A stretch of 64,000 nucleotides of DNA from Symsagittifera roscoffensis (Eukaryota > Xenacoelomorpha > Acoela > Convolutidae): NCBI RefSeq assembly GCF_963678635.1, contig NC_087070.1, forward strand, positions 7,226,539 through 7,290,538. The letters run 5' to 3'. The notes under the pieces were generated by a model, which was not told the origin of the DNA, searched no databases, and worked only from the letters and a program-made list of their open reading frames with translations. The translations under genes and the position numbers were made by a program. Below are positions 55,042 through 64,000 of the stretch, one piece after another. Every line of letters starts with the position of its first letter. Position 1 is the stretch's first letter.

Positions 55042-58000
55042 CGAAACTCCAGATGATGATGAAATCTTTCCTTTTATAGTAGATGCAGATACTGATAGAG
55101 GACAACACATATTTTGTCAAAATTTACTCGTAAATTTATTTGAACCCGGAATCAGTCCATGTAAAACAGAGTTCCCCGATGTAAAAATCAAAAGACAAAT
55201 CATAGATCACTATCTAAAAGATATATGCAACATAACACAACAATATGGAATCTACTCTATAGAATTCACTTCCCCAAACCATAATAATAGAACATACACT
55301 ATTCAAACAGACGACCTTGATTTAGAATTTTCAAAAGTTTTTTCAGAATATATAAAAAGCATACAATACCATAACTCACAAAGAGCAAACTCCATTTTCA
55401 CCAATGAAGTTTTCGCACTAATATATAGTTATATTTCGATATTAGAAAATGAACTCCCATTAACAAATGTCTCACCGACAGAAACATCTAAACATTTAAG
55501 AGTACGACATGAAATCACACTACTCTCTAGTTATTTAAACATCATTAAAGAAAATTTCACGAAAGACGACGTTTCACAACATACCAAACACGATTTACAA
55601 AAAATTTTAGCATGGTTCATAATAGATTATTTTACACACAATATTGATTTAATTGCACAAGCAAGAAAAAATTTTAGACCCCAAAACTCGAACGATGATA
55701 CAGCTATCACAGAACAATCAGATTATGTTTGGGACCCCGAATGGTCTCATCCCGTATTTATAAACTTTCCACAATCAATCTCAAGTCAAGCAATAGGTAC
55801 AATATCTTACATAAGAGATTATGTAAGAGTAATACCATTAACAATTGATGCAACACCATTAAACTATAATACATTTTTACCCGATACACAAAATAATAGT
55901 TTAAACTCTACAGTCATACACAATGAAAACCTCAATGGAACTAGGAATCTTACTCAACAAGATATACAGACACCATCACACTTCATAAATGAAGAAATTG
56001 TACACACAACAACTACACAACAAAGTATTTCACCAATACGCCCAAATTTAACAACACCAAGATATACAAATCCTTCACAAACACAGGTAACCTTACAATC
56101 AACCGTTAAACCTTCGGTTGCCCCTAAATATTCACATATGGATTACCAAACATACAAACCCATGACAATACCATCAAAAACACGCAAAACATTCACTAGA
56201 AACAACTTTGCAGACCATAATTATAATTATACACATCCATCAAAAACAAATTATAAACCACAAAGAAATTTTAATCAATATACAAAACCTCGAAACTGGG
56301 ATAACCCAACGGCCCAATATAATTCCACAAATTTTCAACCAAATCCTCCACAGGATCGCAGTGAAAATTACCCATTTTTTCAACAAAATAAAAATAAAAA
56401 ACAAACATCTTATCAAATGGATTATTTATCCTCAGATGAAGATTTCTTACAACCAGATATATTTGCACCAAATACTCAAGAATATCGTAGACAAGGAATA
56501 CAGAAAACACGTACAAACCATAGAAATTTTTCTCCACAATCAATAGATGCACAATATCAACAACCAATTCAACAACCAAATCCAATTAATATACAATCTT
56601 TTCAACCAATTCAACAACAAAATCCAATGACTACACACTCGTATCAACCATCACAAATGCAAAATGAAATACCACTCCCGTATTATCTTCAACAACATGA
56701 AATAACAAGAAACCAACTTTCAAATTTTTCTCAAATGCCAAATGCAGCTGAATCATTACAAATGACAATGAATCCATACCTTATGGGTGGATCATCAATA
56801 ACATCAAATAAACCCTTAATGGTTTTCACAGGAACAGACCCTGAATACTCTGTAGAAGATTACTTAAATGCAGTAACAGCAAATTTAATTTTAAATATTG
56901 GACCTGAACCAATTAACACGCCACTACATCAAAACTGGATACATCGACGCACAGCGTTGATACAAACAACCTTAGATGGCGCAGCCCAAAAATGGTTTTC
57001 AGTACTACCTCAAGAAATAAAATCAAACTGGAAAAGATTTACACAAGAATTTTCAAAAATGTTTGACTCCGAAAGAAACAAACAACAACAAAGAGTTTTA
57101 TGTAATGAAATTCGCAGATTACCAAACGAAACCATCAAGCAAATAGCAGTAAGAATCGAAACACTAGTTCGAAAAGCATATTCACTAAATACACATGACT
57201 ATAAAAACACTAAGATGACAGAAATCTTAATGATGACCTTAACACCACAATTAAGGAAAATAGCAATAAAAAAGAGAGCATCACATCCTTCTTCAATTCG
57301 AGAACCCGATTTAGATTTTAGAAAACTAGTAGACAAACTAGAACAAGCAGAAATCACAATGAAATTAGAAGAAACGGAAAATCTGAAATTACAATACGTT
57401 AACAAAATTGAAACGACTCCCACTAATATTAATAATATACAAGAATCAGAAACAGATCTCGTTGAAAAAATCACTGAAATACTCAATATTTACGAAAAGA
57501 ACCCGAACTTTAAAGGCAAACCATCTTTCAAAAAATGGTGTAATTATTGCCGACGATACGGACATAGTATTTCCGAATGTAGACAAAAACAGCAAGATAG
57601 TCAAAATAAACCTCAAAAATACAAAGAACCAAATAAATCATTTTATCAATACATGAAAAAAGATCAAAATCTACCAAACAAAAATGTATACAGCAACAAC
57701 AGTTCAGGAAAACCACTCCCGAACAATACAAGCTATACAAGAAATCAATCTCCATATAACTCAAGTTATAGAGGAAGATCACCAGAACGAAGAAACACGT
57801 ATAATTCATCACAAAATCACTACAATAGACCGAATAGTCGAAATAACTACTCCAGATCAAATTCAAATACACAACGATTTGTTTCTAGATCTAATTCTCA
57901 ATCAAGAAATAACTATTATCCAAACAACCAATCACGAAATTCATCATACAATAGGAATAGAAACTACTCCTATAATCGAAACAGAAGTTATTCAAACAAC

Positions 58001-58543
58001 CGAAACCAGAATTACCCGAACAACCGATCAAGGAATAACTCATATAATAGATCGAACTATAACAGACCAAACAATAATTACCAAAACAGATCGCGAAATA
58101 ATTCACAAAACCGACACCCAAGTTATAATAATCGCTATCGAAATTATTCCCAATCACCACACCGAAATAATAATCACTACAATAACTCTAATAATCGTCA
58201 CAGAAGCAGTACACCTAAACATCAAAGACAAATCAATCAAGTACAAGCTAACCCAGAAACAACATCAGACCCTCCAGGTATTGATGACACAGTAACTGAT
58301 ACGTTACAACTCAATCAAATAAACTGTACATCATCAGATTCAGAAAGTGATACTGAAAACACTCTTGATATCAATATGATAAAAGTCGAAAATGACTATG
58401 AATCTGTCATATATGAACAACCCTTTCCATCACATATATATGAAAATCAATCACAAATTCTTCAAAATCATTACACTACACCCATAAATTCCACACCAAC
58501 GACGCAAGAAACAAATGAGATAAACAACAAATCAAACCAATAA
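55016..58543 (+). CDS. gag: Gag, 1175 aa (copy 2)
   Basis: It looks whole and is very long for a gypsy gag. Residues 1-590: an unrecognised N-terminal region, helical at first (VKIKRQIIDHYLKDICNI) then rich in Gln/Asn/Pro/Thr. Residues about 600-785: the retrotransposon-gag capsid-like domain (WIHRRTALIQTTLDGAAQKW, LPNETIKQIAVRIETLVRKA). Residues about 842-855: one CX2CX4HX4C zinc knuckle. Residues about 890-1060: an Arg/Asn/Ser/Tyr-rich low-complexity tail (RNNSYNRSNYNRPNN), likely RNA-binding. A Gln/Pro repeat near residues 510-550 differs in length from copy 1. Confidence 0.85.
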   Translation: MSSTHTPGDETPDDDEIFPFIVDADTDRGQHIFCQNLLVNLFEPGISPCKTEFPDVKIKRQIIDHYLKDICNITQQYGIYSIEFTSPNHNNRTYTIQTDDLDLEFSKVFSEYIKSIQYHNSQRANSIFTNEVFALIYSYISILENELPLTNVSPTETSKHLRVRHEITLLSSYLNIIKENFTKDDVSQHTKHDLQKILAWFIIDYFTHNIDLIAQARKNFRPQNSNDDTAITEQSDYVWDPEWSHPVFINFPQSISSQAIGTISYIRDYVRVIPLTIDATPLNYNTFLPDTQNNSLNSTVIHNENLNGTRNLTQQDIQTPSHFINEEIVHTTTTQQSISPIRPNLTTPRYTNPSQTQVTLQSTVKPSVAPKYSHMDYQTYKPMTIPSKTRKTFTRNNFADHNYNYTHPSKTNYKPQRNFNQYTKPRNWDNPTAQYNSTNFQPNPPQDRSENYPFFQQNKNKKQTSYQMDYLSSDEDFLQPDIFAPNTQEYRRQGIQKTRTNHRNFSPQSIDAQYQQPIQQPNPINIQSFQPIQQQNPMTTHSYQPSQMQNEIPLPYYLQQHEITRNQLSNFSQMPNAAESLQMTMNPYLMGGSSITSNKPLMVFTGTDPEYSVEDYLNAVTANLILNIGPEPINTPLHQNWIHRRTALIQTTLDGAAQKWFSVLPQEIKSNWKRFTQEFSKMFDSERNKQQQRVLCNEIRRLPNETIKQIAVRIETLVRKAYSLNTHDYKNTKMTEILMMTLTPQLRKIAIKKRASHPSSIREPDLDFRKLVDKLEQAEITMKLEETENLKLQYVNKIETTPTNINNIQESETDLVEKITEILNIYEKNPNFKGKPSFKKWCNYCRRYGHSISECRQKQQDSQNKPQKYKEPNKSFYQYMKKDQNLPNKNVYSNNSSGKPLPNNTSYTRNQSPYNSSYRGRSPERRNTYNSSQNHYNRPNSRNNYSRSNSNTQRFVSRSNSQSRNNYYPNNQSRNSSYNRNRNYSYNRNRSYSNNRNQNYPNNRSRNNSYNRSNYNRPNNNYQNRSRNNSQNRHPSYNNRYRNYSQSPHRNNNHYNNSNNRHRSSTPKHQRQINQVQANPETTSDPPGIDDTVTDTLQLNQINCTSSDSESDTENTLDINMIKVENDYESVIYEQPFPSHIYENQSQILQNHYTTPINSTPTTQETNEINNKSNQ

Positions 58544-58562
58544 AAATACCAAAACAAAATGC

Positions 58563-61500
58563 TTGAATACAAACCACATTTATCAAAATATACAAAAAGA
58601 ACAACCCAAAGAAAAAATTTGGACAATACCATTTCTCTTAGAAAGCCCAAGAAATAAAGAATTTCAACCACCAGACCTTGAAATAGATTTTTTAATTGAT
58701 TCAGGAGCAGAATCAAACATAATAAACATTCCCACATGGAATGAAATAAAAATCTTACACCCAAAGCTAACACCTCTTGAAACCTCCAGCAAACTAGCGA
58801 CAGCACAAGGATCAACATTGATAAACTACGGAAAAATCCAATTATTTCTCCTCCCTACCAGAACAATGGAACAAAGTAAAATTTTAAATAAGCCATTTAA
58901 ACAAATATTCCATATCACCGATATTAAATATAATATCATTGGAATACCATTTATTTCAAAGTATATACCAACAATTAACATACTAAATAGTAAAATATTA
59001 ATCAAAGATAAATATACAAAAACAAAAGAAACATCCTTAACATTTTTTCAAAGATTGAATAAACAACCACCATTCTTTTCAAAATTTTATCCGATATTTA
59101 ACCAACAAAGAAAACACCTGAAACCACTATCAGGAAACATCTATAATTTTTCAATCAAACAAGTTCACCAATATGATAAAGCACAAAACAAACAAAAATT
59201 TTATATGTCAGATTTTGAATTCAAACCGATTCATAAATTTTTCAAAATCACAATCTCTTCAATAAAATATTTGAAAAATTCGAATTCAGATATCATCTCC
59301 TTACATGTCTATAACAACACACCTTACCAAGTAACATTACCATTAGGACTTTTAGGATATTGTGAAACCAACGCAACAATATCACCAATACACGAAAAAG
59401 CCTATCGCGTAAATAATATACTCCAATTACTAGATATTTGCCAATCTACAATTCTTAATGAAGAATTATCTATAAATAATATAATAAGTAACGAAAACAG
59501 AAATACGGATTATTTCACAAAAACTCCATATTTCAAACCTACATTCAACATCAGTAACTACACAGAGGACCAACAGAAATTTTTAACAATGTTTAATTTC
59601 CAACATTCACAAATAACACAAGACGAATTTGAAAAGTTAGCCAAACAGCTAATTCAATATTCATCAGTCTATGCAACATCAAAATTCGATGTTGGCAAAA
59701 TCAGTTCATCACTACATCTCCCATTAAAACCAGACGCAGTTTTCAAAAAACAAAGAGCAAGTAAAGTACCAATTCACTTACATGATAAAGTAAACAGATT
59801 ACTCGATATTTTAGAGCAATACAACATTATATCACCGGTTAATAAAGAAGAACAACCAAAAGGCAACACATTCATCAACCCCGTTATCATTCTAGCTAAA
59901 GGAGAATCGTTAAAAATCGTTCTCGATGCTAGATACCTCAATTCACTCATAGATGAATCAAAATGTAATTGGCCCATTGAACCAATACAAGTTATTTTAA
60001 CAAAAATAAACGGCAAATACTTCACAACCGCCGACATGAATAGTGCATACAATCAAATGCCACTAGATGAACAATCACGACGTTTAACACAATTTGTTAT
60101 CGGAAACCAACAATATGAATTCAACCGCTTATTCTATGGAATATCCATAGGACCAGCAGCATTTTCAGCCTTTATGAGCAAAATTTTTAGACCACTAATA
60201 CTCAAGAAAAACGCAATCACCTATTTAGACGATGTTTTTATGCAATCACAAACAAAAGACGAAATGTTCAAAGTTTTAGAAACATATCACCAAATACTTC
60301 AGAACGAAAATCTGAAGGCCGCCCCCGATAAATCACACTTCTTTTTGACTAGAGTTAAATTCTTAGGACATAATATAGAAAGAAAAACAATCACTCCACT
60401 GAAATCACGCATTGACGCTATTCAAAAACTTCAACCACCAACAAATAAAAAGAAAATCCAAGAGTTCCTTGGAATGTTAAACTTTTTAAGTAAATATGTT
60501 TATAAAATGCAATTATACCTACGACCATTTTATAACATCCTTAGACAACAAAACAACTTTGAATGGAATACAGAACATCAAACACGATTCGAAGAAATAA
60601 AGAAACTTTTAACTGAACAAATTTCAAACACAATTCCAGACCCTGATCAACCATTTTATGCAATGTGCGATGCTTCGAACTTTGGCATCGGCGCAGCATT
60701 ATTACAATCACATAATGGTACAAATAAAATGAACCTCATATCAGCAAATTCTCGATTATTCACTCAAGCAGAGCTACGACTCTCAACTCTAATGAGAGAA
60801 TGTACAGCCATAATATATACACTTACAGAATATGAATTTCTGATACTTGGATCAAAACATCCCACAGTTTTGTTCACAGACCACAAACCAATCATCTTTC
60901 TTTTTACACAGAAATCTAACCCAAACCACCGAGTTTACAGATTTCAACTAATTCTAATGAAATTTCCAAACTTACATATAGTTTGGACTGCAGGAAAAAA
61001 TCTTGCATTACCAGACACCTTAAGTCGAAATACACCACCTGAATTACTTACACGAAAAACAACAGTTGAAATACCCAAAAATATAAAATTCTACCTTGCA
61101 GAAAACGAAACATCACCTCGATTAGAATGCAAATATGCAGTAAAAACTGATATTGAACAATCACAAATAAATAATTTACAACAATTCCCACTTTATTTAG
61201 ATTGTCAAAATAATCATTATGAAGTTGACCTACTTGGAACATCAACTTTTAAACCAATTCCATATTCTCAATGGATAAAAAATAACACCCAACAAAAACG
61301 AACAAAACAACACCTACCTAAAAAAGACCATTTTCCACTAATTGAAAAAGAAGATTTAACTGATAAAATAAATTTATCAGGACCACAAACAAATGATTCA
61401 AAATACACAATAAATCAAGTTTTTGACCTTCACGACCCACTTGATACAATACCATTATCTAAATTAGAAATCGAAAACATTTTTCTCCCCCCAACAGAAA

Positions 61501-63236
61501 CAATTACAATTTCAACACTGAAACAATATCAAAACCTTGACCCAGTAATTCGACAACTAAAATCATGGCACAAATATAAAACTAAACCTATCAAAGCAGA
61601 TTCAACCATTCTAGGAAACAAAACACTCCTCCGATACTTTCGCAAGTTTAACAATACAACAATTAACGAAAATACAGACCTTTTAGAGTACAACCTTAAT
61701 GAATCTACAGTTCCCTGTCTCCCTATAAGTATGATTCTTATAGCTTTTAATATTTCACATACACAAAACATTAAAGGACACTCTGGATCAGAGAAAACAT
61801 ATTCAAATTTTATACAAAATTTTTACTTCCCAAATGCACCAATTTGGATAAAAGTACTATGCAATGATTGTATAGTATGTCAATTAAATAAACCTTACCC
61901 AAATCAAAAACAAATAGCACAAAAACAAGATTTTAAAGGACAAAGTTTATACTTTAATCATCGTATCTCATTTGATACTAAAGGACCAATTTCACCCTCA
62001 TCAGAAGGAAACTCCTACATTATGGTAATTGTTGACGCATTTACACATTATGTAGCACTTAACCCAGTACCACATTGTAACGCTTATTACGCATACACAA
62101 CACTTTATGAACACTGGATAGCAAAATTTGGACTACCAGAAATTTTAGTCACAGACAATGGTACAGAATTCATAAATAATGAAATAATAACACTATGTCA
62201 TTTATACAACATTAAACACAAACCACGTACATCTCATGCACCTTGGACAAACGGCTTAGTCGAAGGTATGAACCGTTCACTACAAGAATATCTTAGATGT
62301 ATCATCAACGGAAATGATACCAAATATACCGAATGGTCAGCAGATGTAAAATTATTTCCATTAGCATATAATTCACAAATCACGACAACTTTAGGAATGT
62401 CACCATACGAAATGGTTTTCAACCAAAAGCCACGCAAACCAATAATGTTTACAGCAAATTCCCATAAAAACGCACAAGGTTATTGTCAACCAAATAAAGA
62501 CTCAATTTGTTATAACCTACCATTACATACGCACGATGAAGATCATTTTCATCACCCACAAATCCTTAAATTAGCCTCCGGTACACACACCGAATGGATT
62601 TTAAATAGAGATAAGAAACACAATGAAATTTACCAAAAAATAACGAAAAAGTTATTACAAAGACAAAACATAAATGAACAAATCAATTCACGTTTTACAC
62701 CAGCTTCCGATTTAAAAATTGGAACATTTGTTTTAATACCTAATTTTAATACTCAAAAAGGAATTTCTAAAAAATTACAACCCCTCCGAAAAGGACCCTA
62801 TCAAATAATTGCAAAACCCACAGATGTCACATATAAAATTATCGACTCAAACAAAAAAGAAATCGTTCAGCATCGAAACAACCTATTACCTTATTACCCA
62901 AAAGAATACGCACTCCGCGAATTAACCCAATTATATTCTTTCACAGGATTAAAAATTATTCAAAACGAACCACATCTGAAAAACACAGAACAAAATGATA
63001 ACCCCACCGAAAATCAAAACACAAAACCAATCGCTACCAAAAACAATACACAAAACCATAAAGAATCTCCAAAACAAAGAAAAAATAGAAAAATGACAGA
63101 ACAAATAATACCCCAAGAAGAAATAGACAAATCAGAACATAGAAAGACAACAAGACTCCGAAATCAACCACGTAAAAACTACAAAATGTTCATCCCCCAA
63201 TCTAAAATATTAAAGAAAGTAGAATTTAAAAAGTAA
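58563..63236 (+). CDS. pol: Pol polyprotein, PR-RT-RNaseH-IN (copy 2)
   Basis: 1557 codons, whole. Protease DSGAES (residue about 45). Reverse transcriptase: KIVLDARYLN (about 450), FYGISIGPAAF and YLDD (about 553). RNase H: CDASNFG (about 701) and TDHKPII (about 772). Integrase zinc region HTQNIKGHSG...CNDCIVCQ (about 1065-1107), core D-D35-E (FDTKGP about 1137, TDNGTEF about 1198, GLVEGMN), GPY/F module LRKGPY (about 1408) and a basic tail. There is no chromodomain. It follows gag by 19 nt in a different frame; such gag-pol arrangements are usual in the family. The ATG given is the first in frame and may not be the true pol start. Confidence 0.9.
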   Translation: MNTNHIYQNIQKEQPKEKIWTIPFLLESPRNKEFQPPDLEIDFLIDSGAESNIINIPTWNEIKILHPKLTPLETSSKLATAQGSTLINYGKIQLFLLPTRTMEQSKILNKPFKQIFHITDIKYNIIGIPFISKYIPTINILNSKILIKDKYTKTKETSLTFFQRLNKQPPFFSKFYPIFNQQRKHLKPLSGNIYNFSIKQVHQYDKAQNKQKFYMSDFEFKPIHKFFKITISSIKYLKNSNSDIISLHVYNNTPYQVTLPLGLLGYCETNATISPIHEKAYRVNNILQLLDICQSTILNEELSINNIISNENRNTDYFTKTPYFKPTFNISNYTEDQQKFLTMFNFQHSQITQDEFEKLAKQLIQYSSVYATSKFDVGKISSSLHLPLKPDAVFKKQRASKVPIHLHDKVNRLLDILEQYNIISPVNKEEQPKGNTFINPVIILAKGESLKIVLDARYLNSLIDESKCNWPIEPIQVILTKINGKYFTTADMNSAYNQMPLDEQSRRLTQFVIGNQQYEFNRLFYGISIGPAAFSAFMSKIFRPLILKKNAITYLDDVFMQSQTKDEMFKVLETYHQILQNENLKAAPDKSHFFLTRVKFLGHNIERKTITPLKSRIDAIQKLQPPTNKKKIQEFLGMLNFLSKYVYKMQLYLRPFYNILRQQNNFEWNTEHQTRFEEIKKLLTEQISNTIPDPDQPFYAMCDASNFGIGAALLQSHNGTNKMNLISANSRLFTQAELRLSTLMRECTAIIYTLTEYEFLILGSKHPTVLFTDHKPIIFLFTQKSNPNHRVYRFQLILMKFPNLHIVWTAGKNLALPDTLSRNTPPELLTRKTTVEIPKNIKFYLAENETSPRLECKYAVKTDIEQSQINNLQQFPLYLDCQNNHYEVDLLGTSTFKPIPYSQWIKNNTQQKRTKQHLPKKDHFPLIEKEDLTDKINLSGPQTNDSKYTINQVFDLHDPLDTIPLSKLEIENIFLPPTETITISTLKQYQNLDPVIRQLKSWHKYKTKPIKADSTILGNKTLLRYFRKFNNTTINENTDLLEYNLNESTVPCLPISMILIAFNISHTQNIKGHSGSEKTYSNFIQNFYFPNAPIWIKVLCNDCIVCQLNKPYPNQKQIAQKQDFKGQSLYFNHRISFDTKGPISPSSEGNSYIMVIVDAFTHYVALNPVPHCNAYYAYTTLYEHWIAKFGLPEILVTDNGTEFINNEIITLCHLYNIKHKPRTSHAPWTNGLVEGMNRSLQEYLRCIINGNDTKYTEWSADVKLFPLAYNSQITTTLGMSPYEMVFNQKPRKPIMFTANSHKNAQGYCQPNKDSICYNLPLHTHDEDHFHHPQILKLASGTHTEWILNRDKKHNEIYQKITKKLLQRQNINEQINSRFTPASDLKIGTFVLIPNFNTQKGISKKLQPLRKGPYQIIAKPTDVTYKIIDSNKKEIVQHRNNLLPYYPKEYALRELTQLYSFTGLKIIQNEPHLKNTEQNDNPTENQNTKPIATKNNTQNHKESPKQRKNRKMTEQIIPQEEIDKSEHRKTTRLRNQPRKNYKMFIPQSKILKKVEFKK

Positions 63237-63836
63237 TTTTAAAATTTTATACTTCACAATCTTGAAACCTCCGTAACATTTTTCATTTCCATTTTTCAAA
63301 ATAACATGCTCACAAGTACGCAATAATTCTAGTTCAAAATAGACCAATAGGATTCATCCAATCCGCCACTTTCTCTAACTCAAACTAAGATCAATTAGAC
63401 GAATAATCTAGAACTCCAGGCACATCTCTAACTATAACTTTACAACCTCCAGGTCAAAAATAAGCAAACCACTCCAACTTGACAGCTAAAATAAATATCA
63501 CCATAATACCGTACCCCTCCCTTATCTAATAACCCAAAGATCAACAATATTTCCCCAACTCAGACCACGAATACCCCCAAAACAAATTTGATAACTTAGC
63601 CTAAAGTCACAAAATGAAGATTTTAATTAGCCTAAAGTATAAAAATCTCACCATACCCCGGATCATTTGACAAACAAAAATAAAGAAAAAGACGACCTCC
63701 CAGTCACCATGAAAATTGCCCCCAACAATTTTTTACGAAACTCAACCCACTTGTCAAAAAACTAATAAATAATTCGACCACACTAGAAAATCGCCTCAAA
63801 CAGCAAAAAATATTCGACAAAGAGATCATTTCTTAA
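63237..63836 (+). other. Non-coding spacer after pol (copy 2)
   Basis: It matches 13766-14503 of copy 1 closely although it has no ORF. It is rich in A/C on the element strand. Conservation without coding potential suggests a cis-acting role such as splice control, or simply recent common ancestry. Confidence 0.5.
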
Positions 63837-64000
63837 ATGCTTTTCTCTCAAACAGTCGCTCAAATATTTATCAATTTTAAACATTTTTTTTCAATACTTC
63901 AAGTCTTTATAATCTTTCTTTTTGATATCATCGAATCTTTTCTAATAATCATAATAATTTTTTGTAACATTTTTTTAATTTTCTACACAATAATTGAACT
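63837..64000 (+). CDS. Hydrophobic mini-protein (copy 2), cut by window end
   Basis: It opens MLFSQTVAQIFINF and runs open to the window edge. It aligns without gaps to the 76-aa ORF of copy 1 over about 54 residues with roughly ten changes, almost all conserving hydrophobicity. Confidence 0.55.
   Translation, partial: MLFSQTVAQIFINFKHFFSILQVFIIFLFDIIESFLIIIIIFCNIFLIFYTIIE

Larger units (their letters stand above)
52914..64000 (+). mobile_element. Large env-type LTR element, copy 2 (5' part; continues past window)
   Basis: It is the same family as copy 1 but on the plus strand. It starts with TGGAACC after a GGAA flank (possible half of a target duplication). It contains the 5' LTR, primer site, leader repeats, 77-aa and 155-aa ORFs, gag, pol and the start of the first hydrophobic mini-gene. 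The window ends before env. Its gag and pol look whole. The LTR differs from copy 1 at several places, so the two insertions are separate events. Confidence 0.92.

Overview
This is an AT-rich metazoan nuclear window. The evidence is a spliced host glycosyltransferase gene, Polinton and env-bearing LTR elements, MITE-like repeats, microsatellites and an assembly gap. The phylum cannot be set from sequence alone; an invertebrate is likely. Much of the DNA is mobile-element sequence. I see no bacterial operons, CRISPR array or intact tRNA.

Layout. 1-2450: tRNA-like SINE debris, then an old decayed Ty3/gypsy fragment on the minus strand. 2450-4974: AT-rich DNA without a recognisable gene. 4975-25807: a two-exon host gene of glycosyltransferase family 92 on the minus strand. 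Its roughly 19 kb intron is almost entirely one LTR element (6030-24648, 18,619 bp) in the same orientation, with 410-bp LTRs that are identical by eye and a 4-bp target duplication AAAT. 25808-36716: non-coding DNA and a duplicated block (about 28.0-31.1 kb and 32.0-34.9 kb) with a repeated coding-like segment and foldback/MITE-like elements. 36723-50936: a complete but decayed Polinton/Maverick on the minus strand, bounded by about 355-bp inverted repeats and a perfect 6-bp target duplication TTTATC. 50943-52913: AT-rich intergenic. 52914-64000: a second copy of the large LTR element on the plus strand, cut by the window end.

The LTR element is the most striking object. From 5' to 3' it carries: LTR; a TGGTGCGACC primer-site candidate; a leader with repeated motifs; a 77-aa ORF; a 155-aa basic ORF that overlaps gag; a very long gag (1175 aa in the second copy); pol (protease, RT, RNase H, D-D35-E integrase, GPY/F); two tiny hydrophobic proteins; a Pro/Ser/Thr/Gln-rich open stretch; a 125-aa ORF; an envelope region resembling chuvirus-type (class III) glycoproteins; and an unrecognised 601-aa gene. 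A 1.6-kb non-coding 3' tail follows. Several neighbouring ORFs overlap by 4-26 nt, two of them by ATGA. This layout is far more complex than an ordinary gypsy/errantivirus.

The Polinton carries, on one strand: an unrecognised N-terminal gene with a possible nuclease-like C-terminal half, a packaging ATPase, a retroviral-type integrase, a penton/minor-capsid-like protein, a small basic Gly/Ala-rich protein, part of the double-jelly-roll major capsid protein, a zinc-finger protein and a protein-primed DNA polymerase B. Inside the polymerase region is an unusual tandem array of about 305-bp units that joins two non-adjacent parts of the polymerase gene. It is an old, broken copy.
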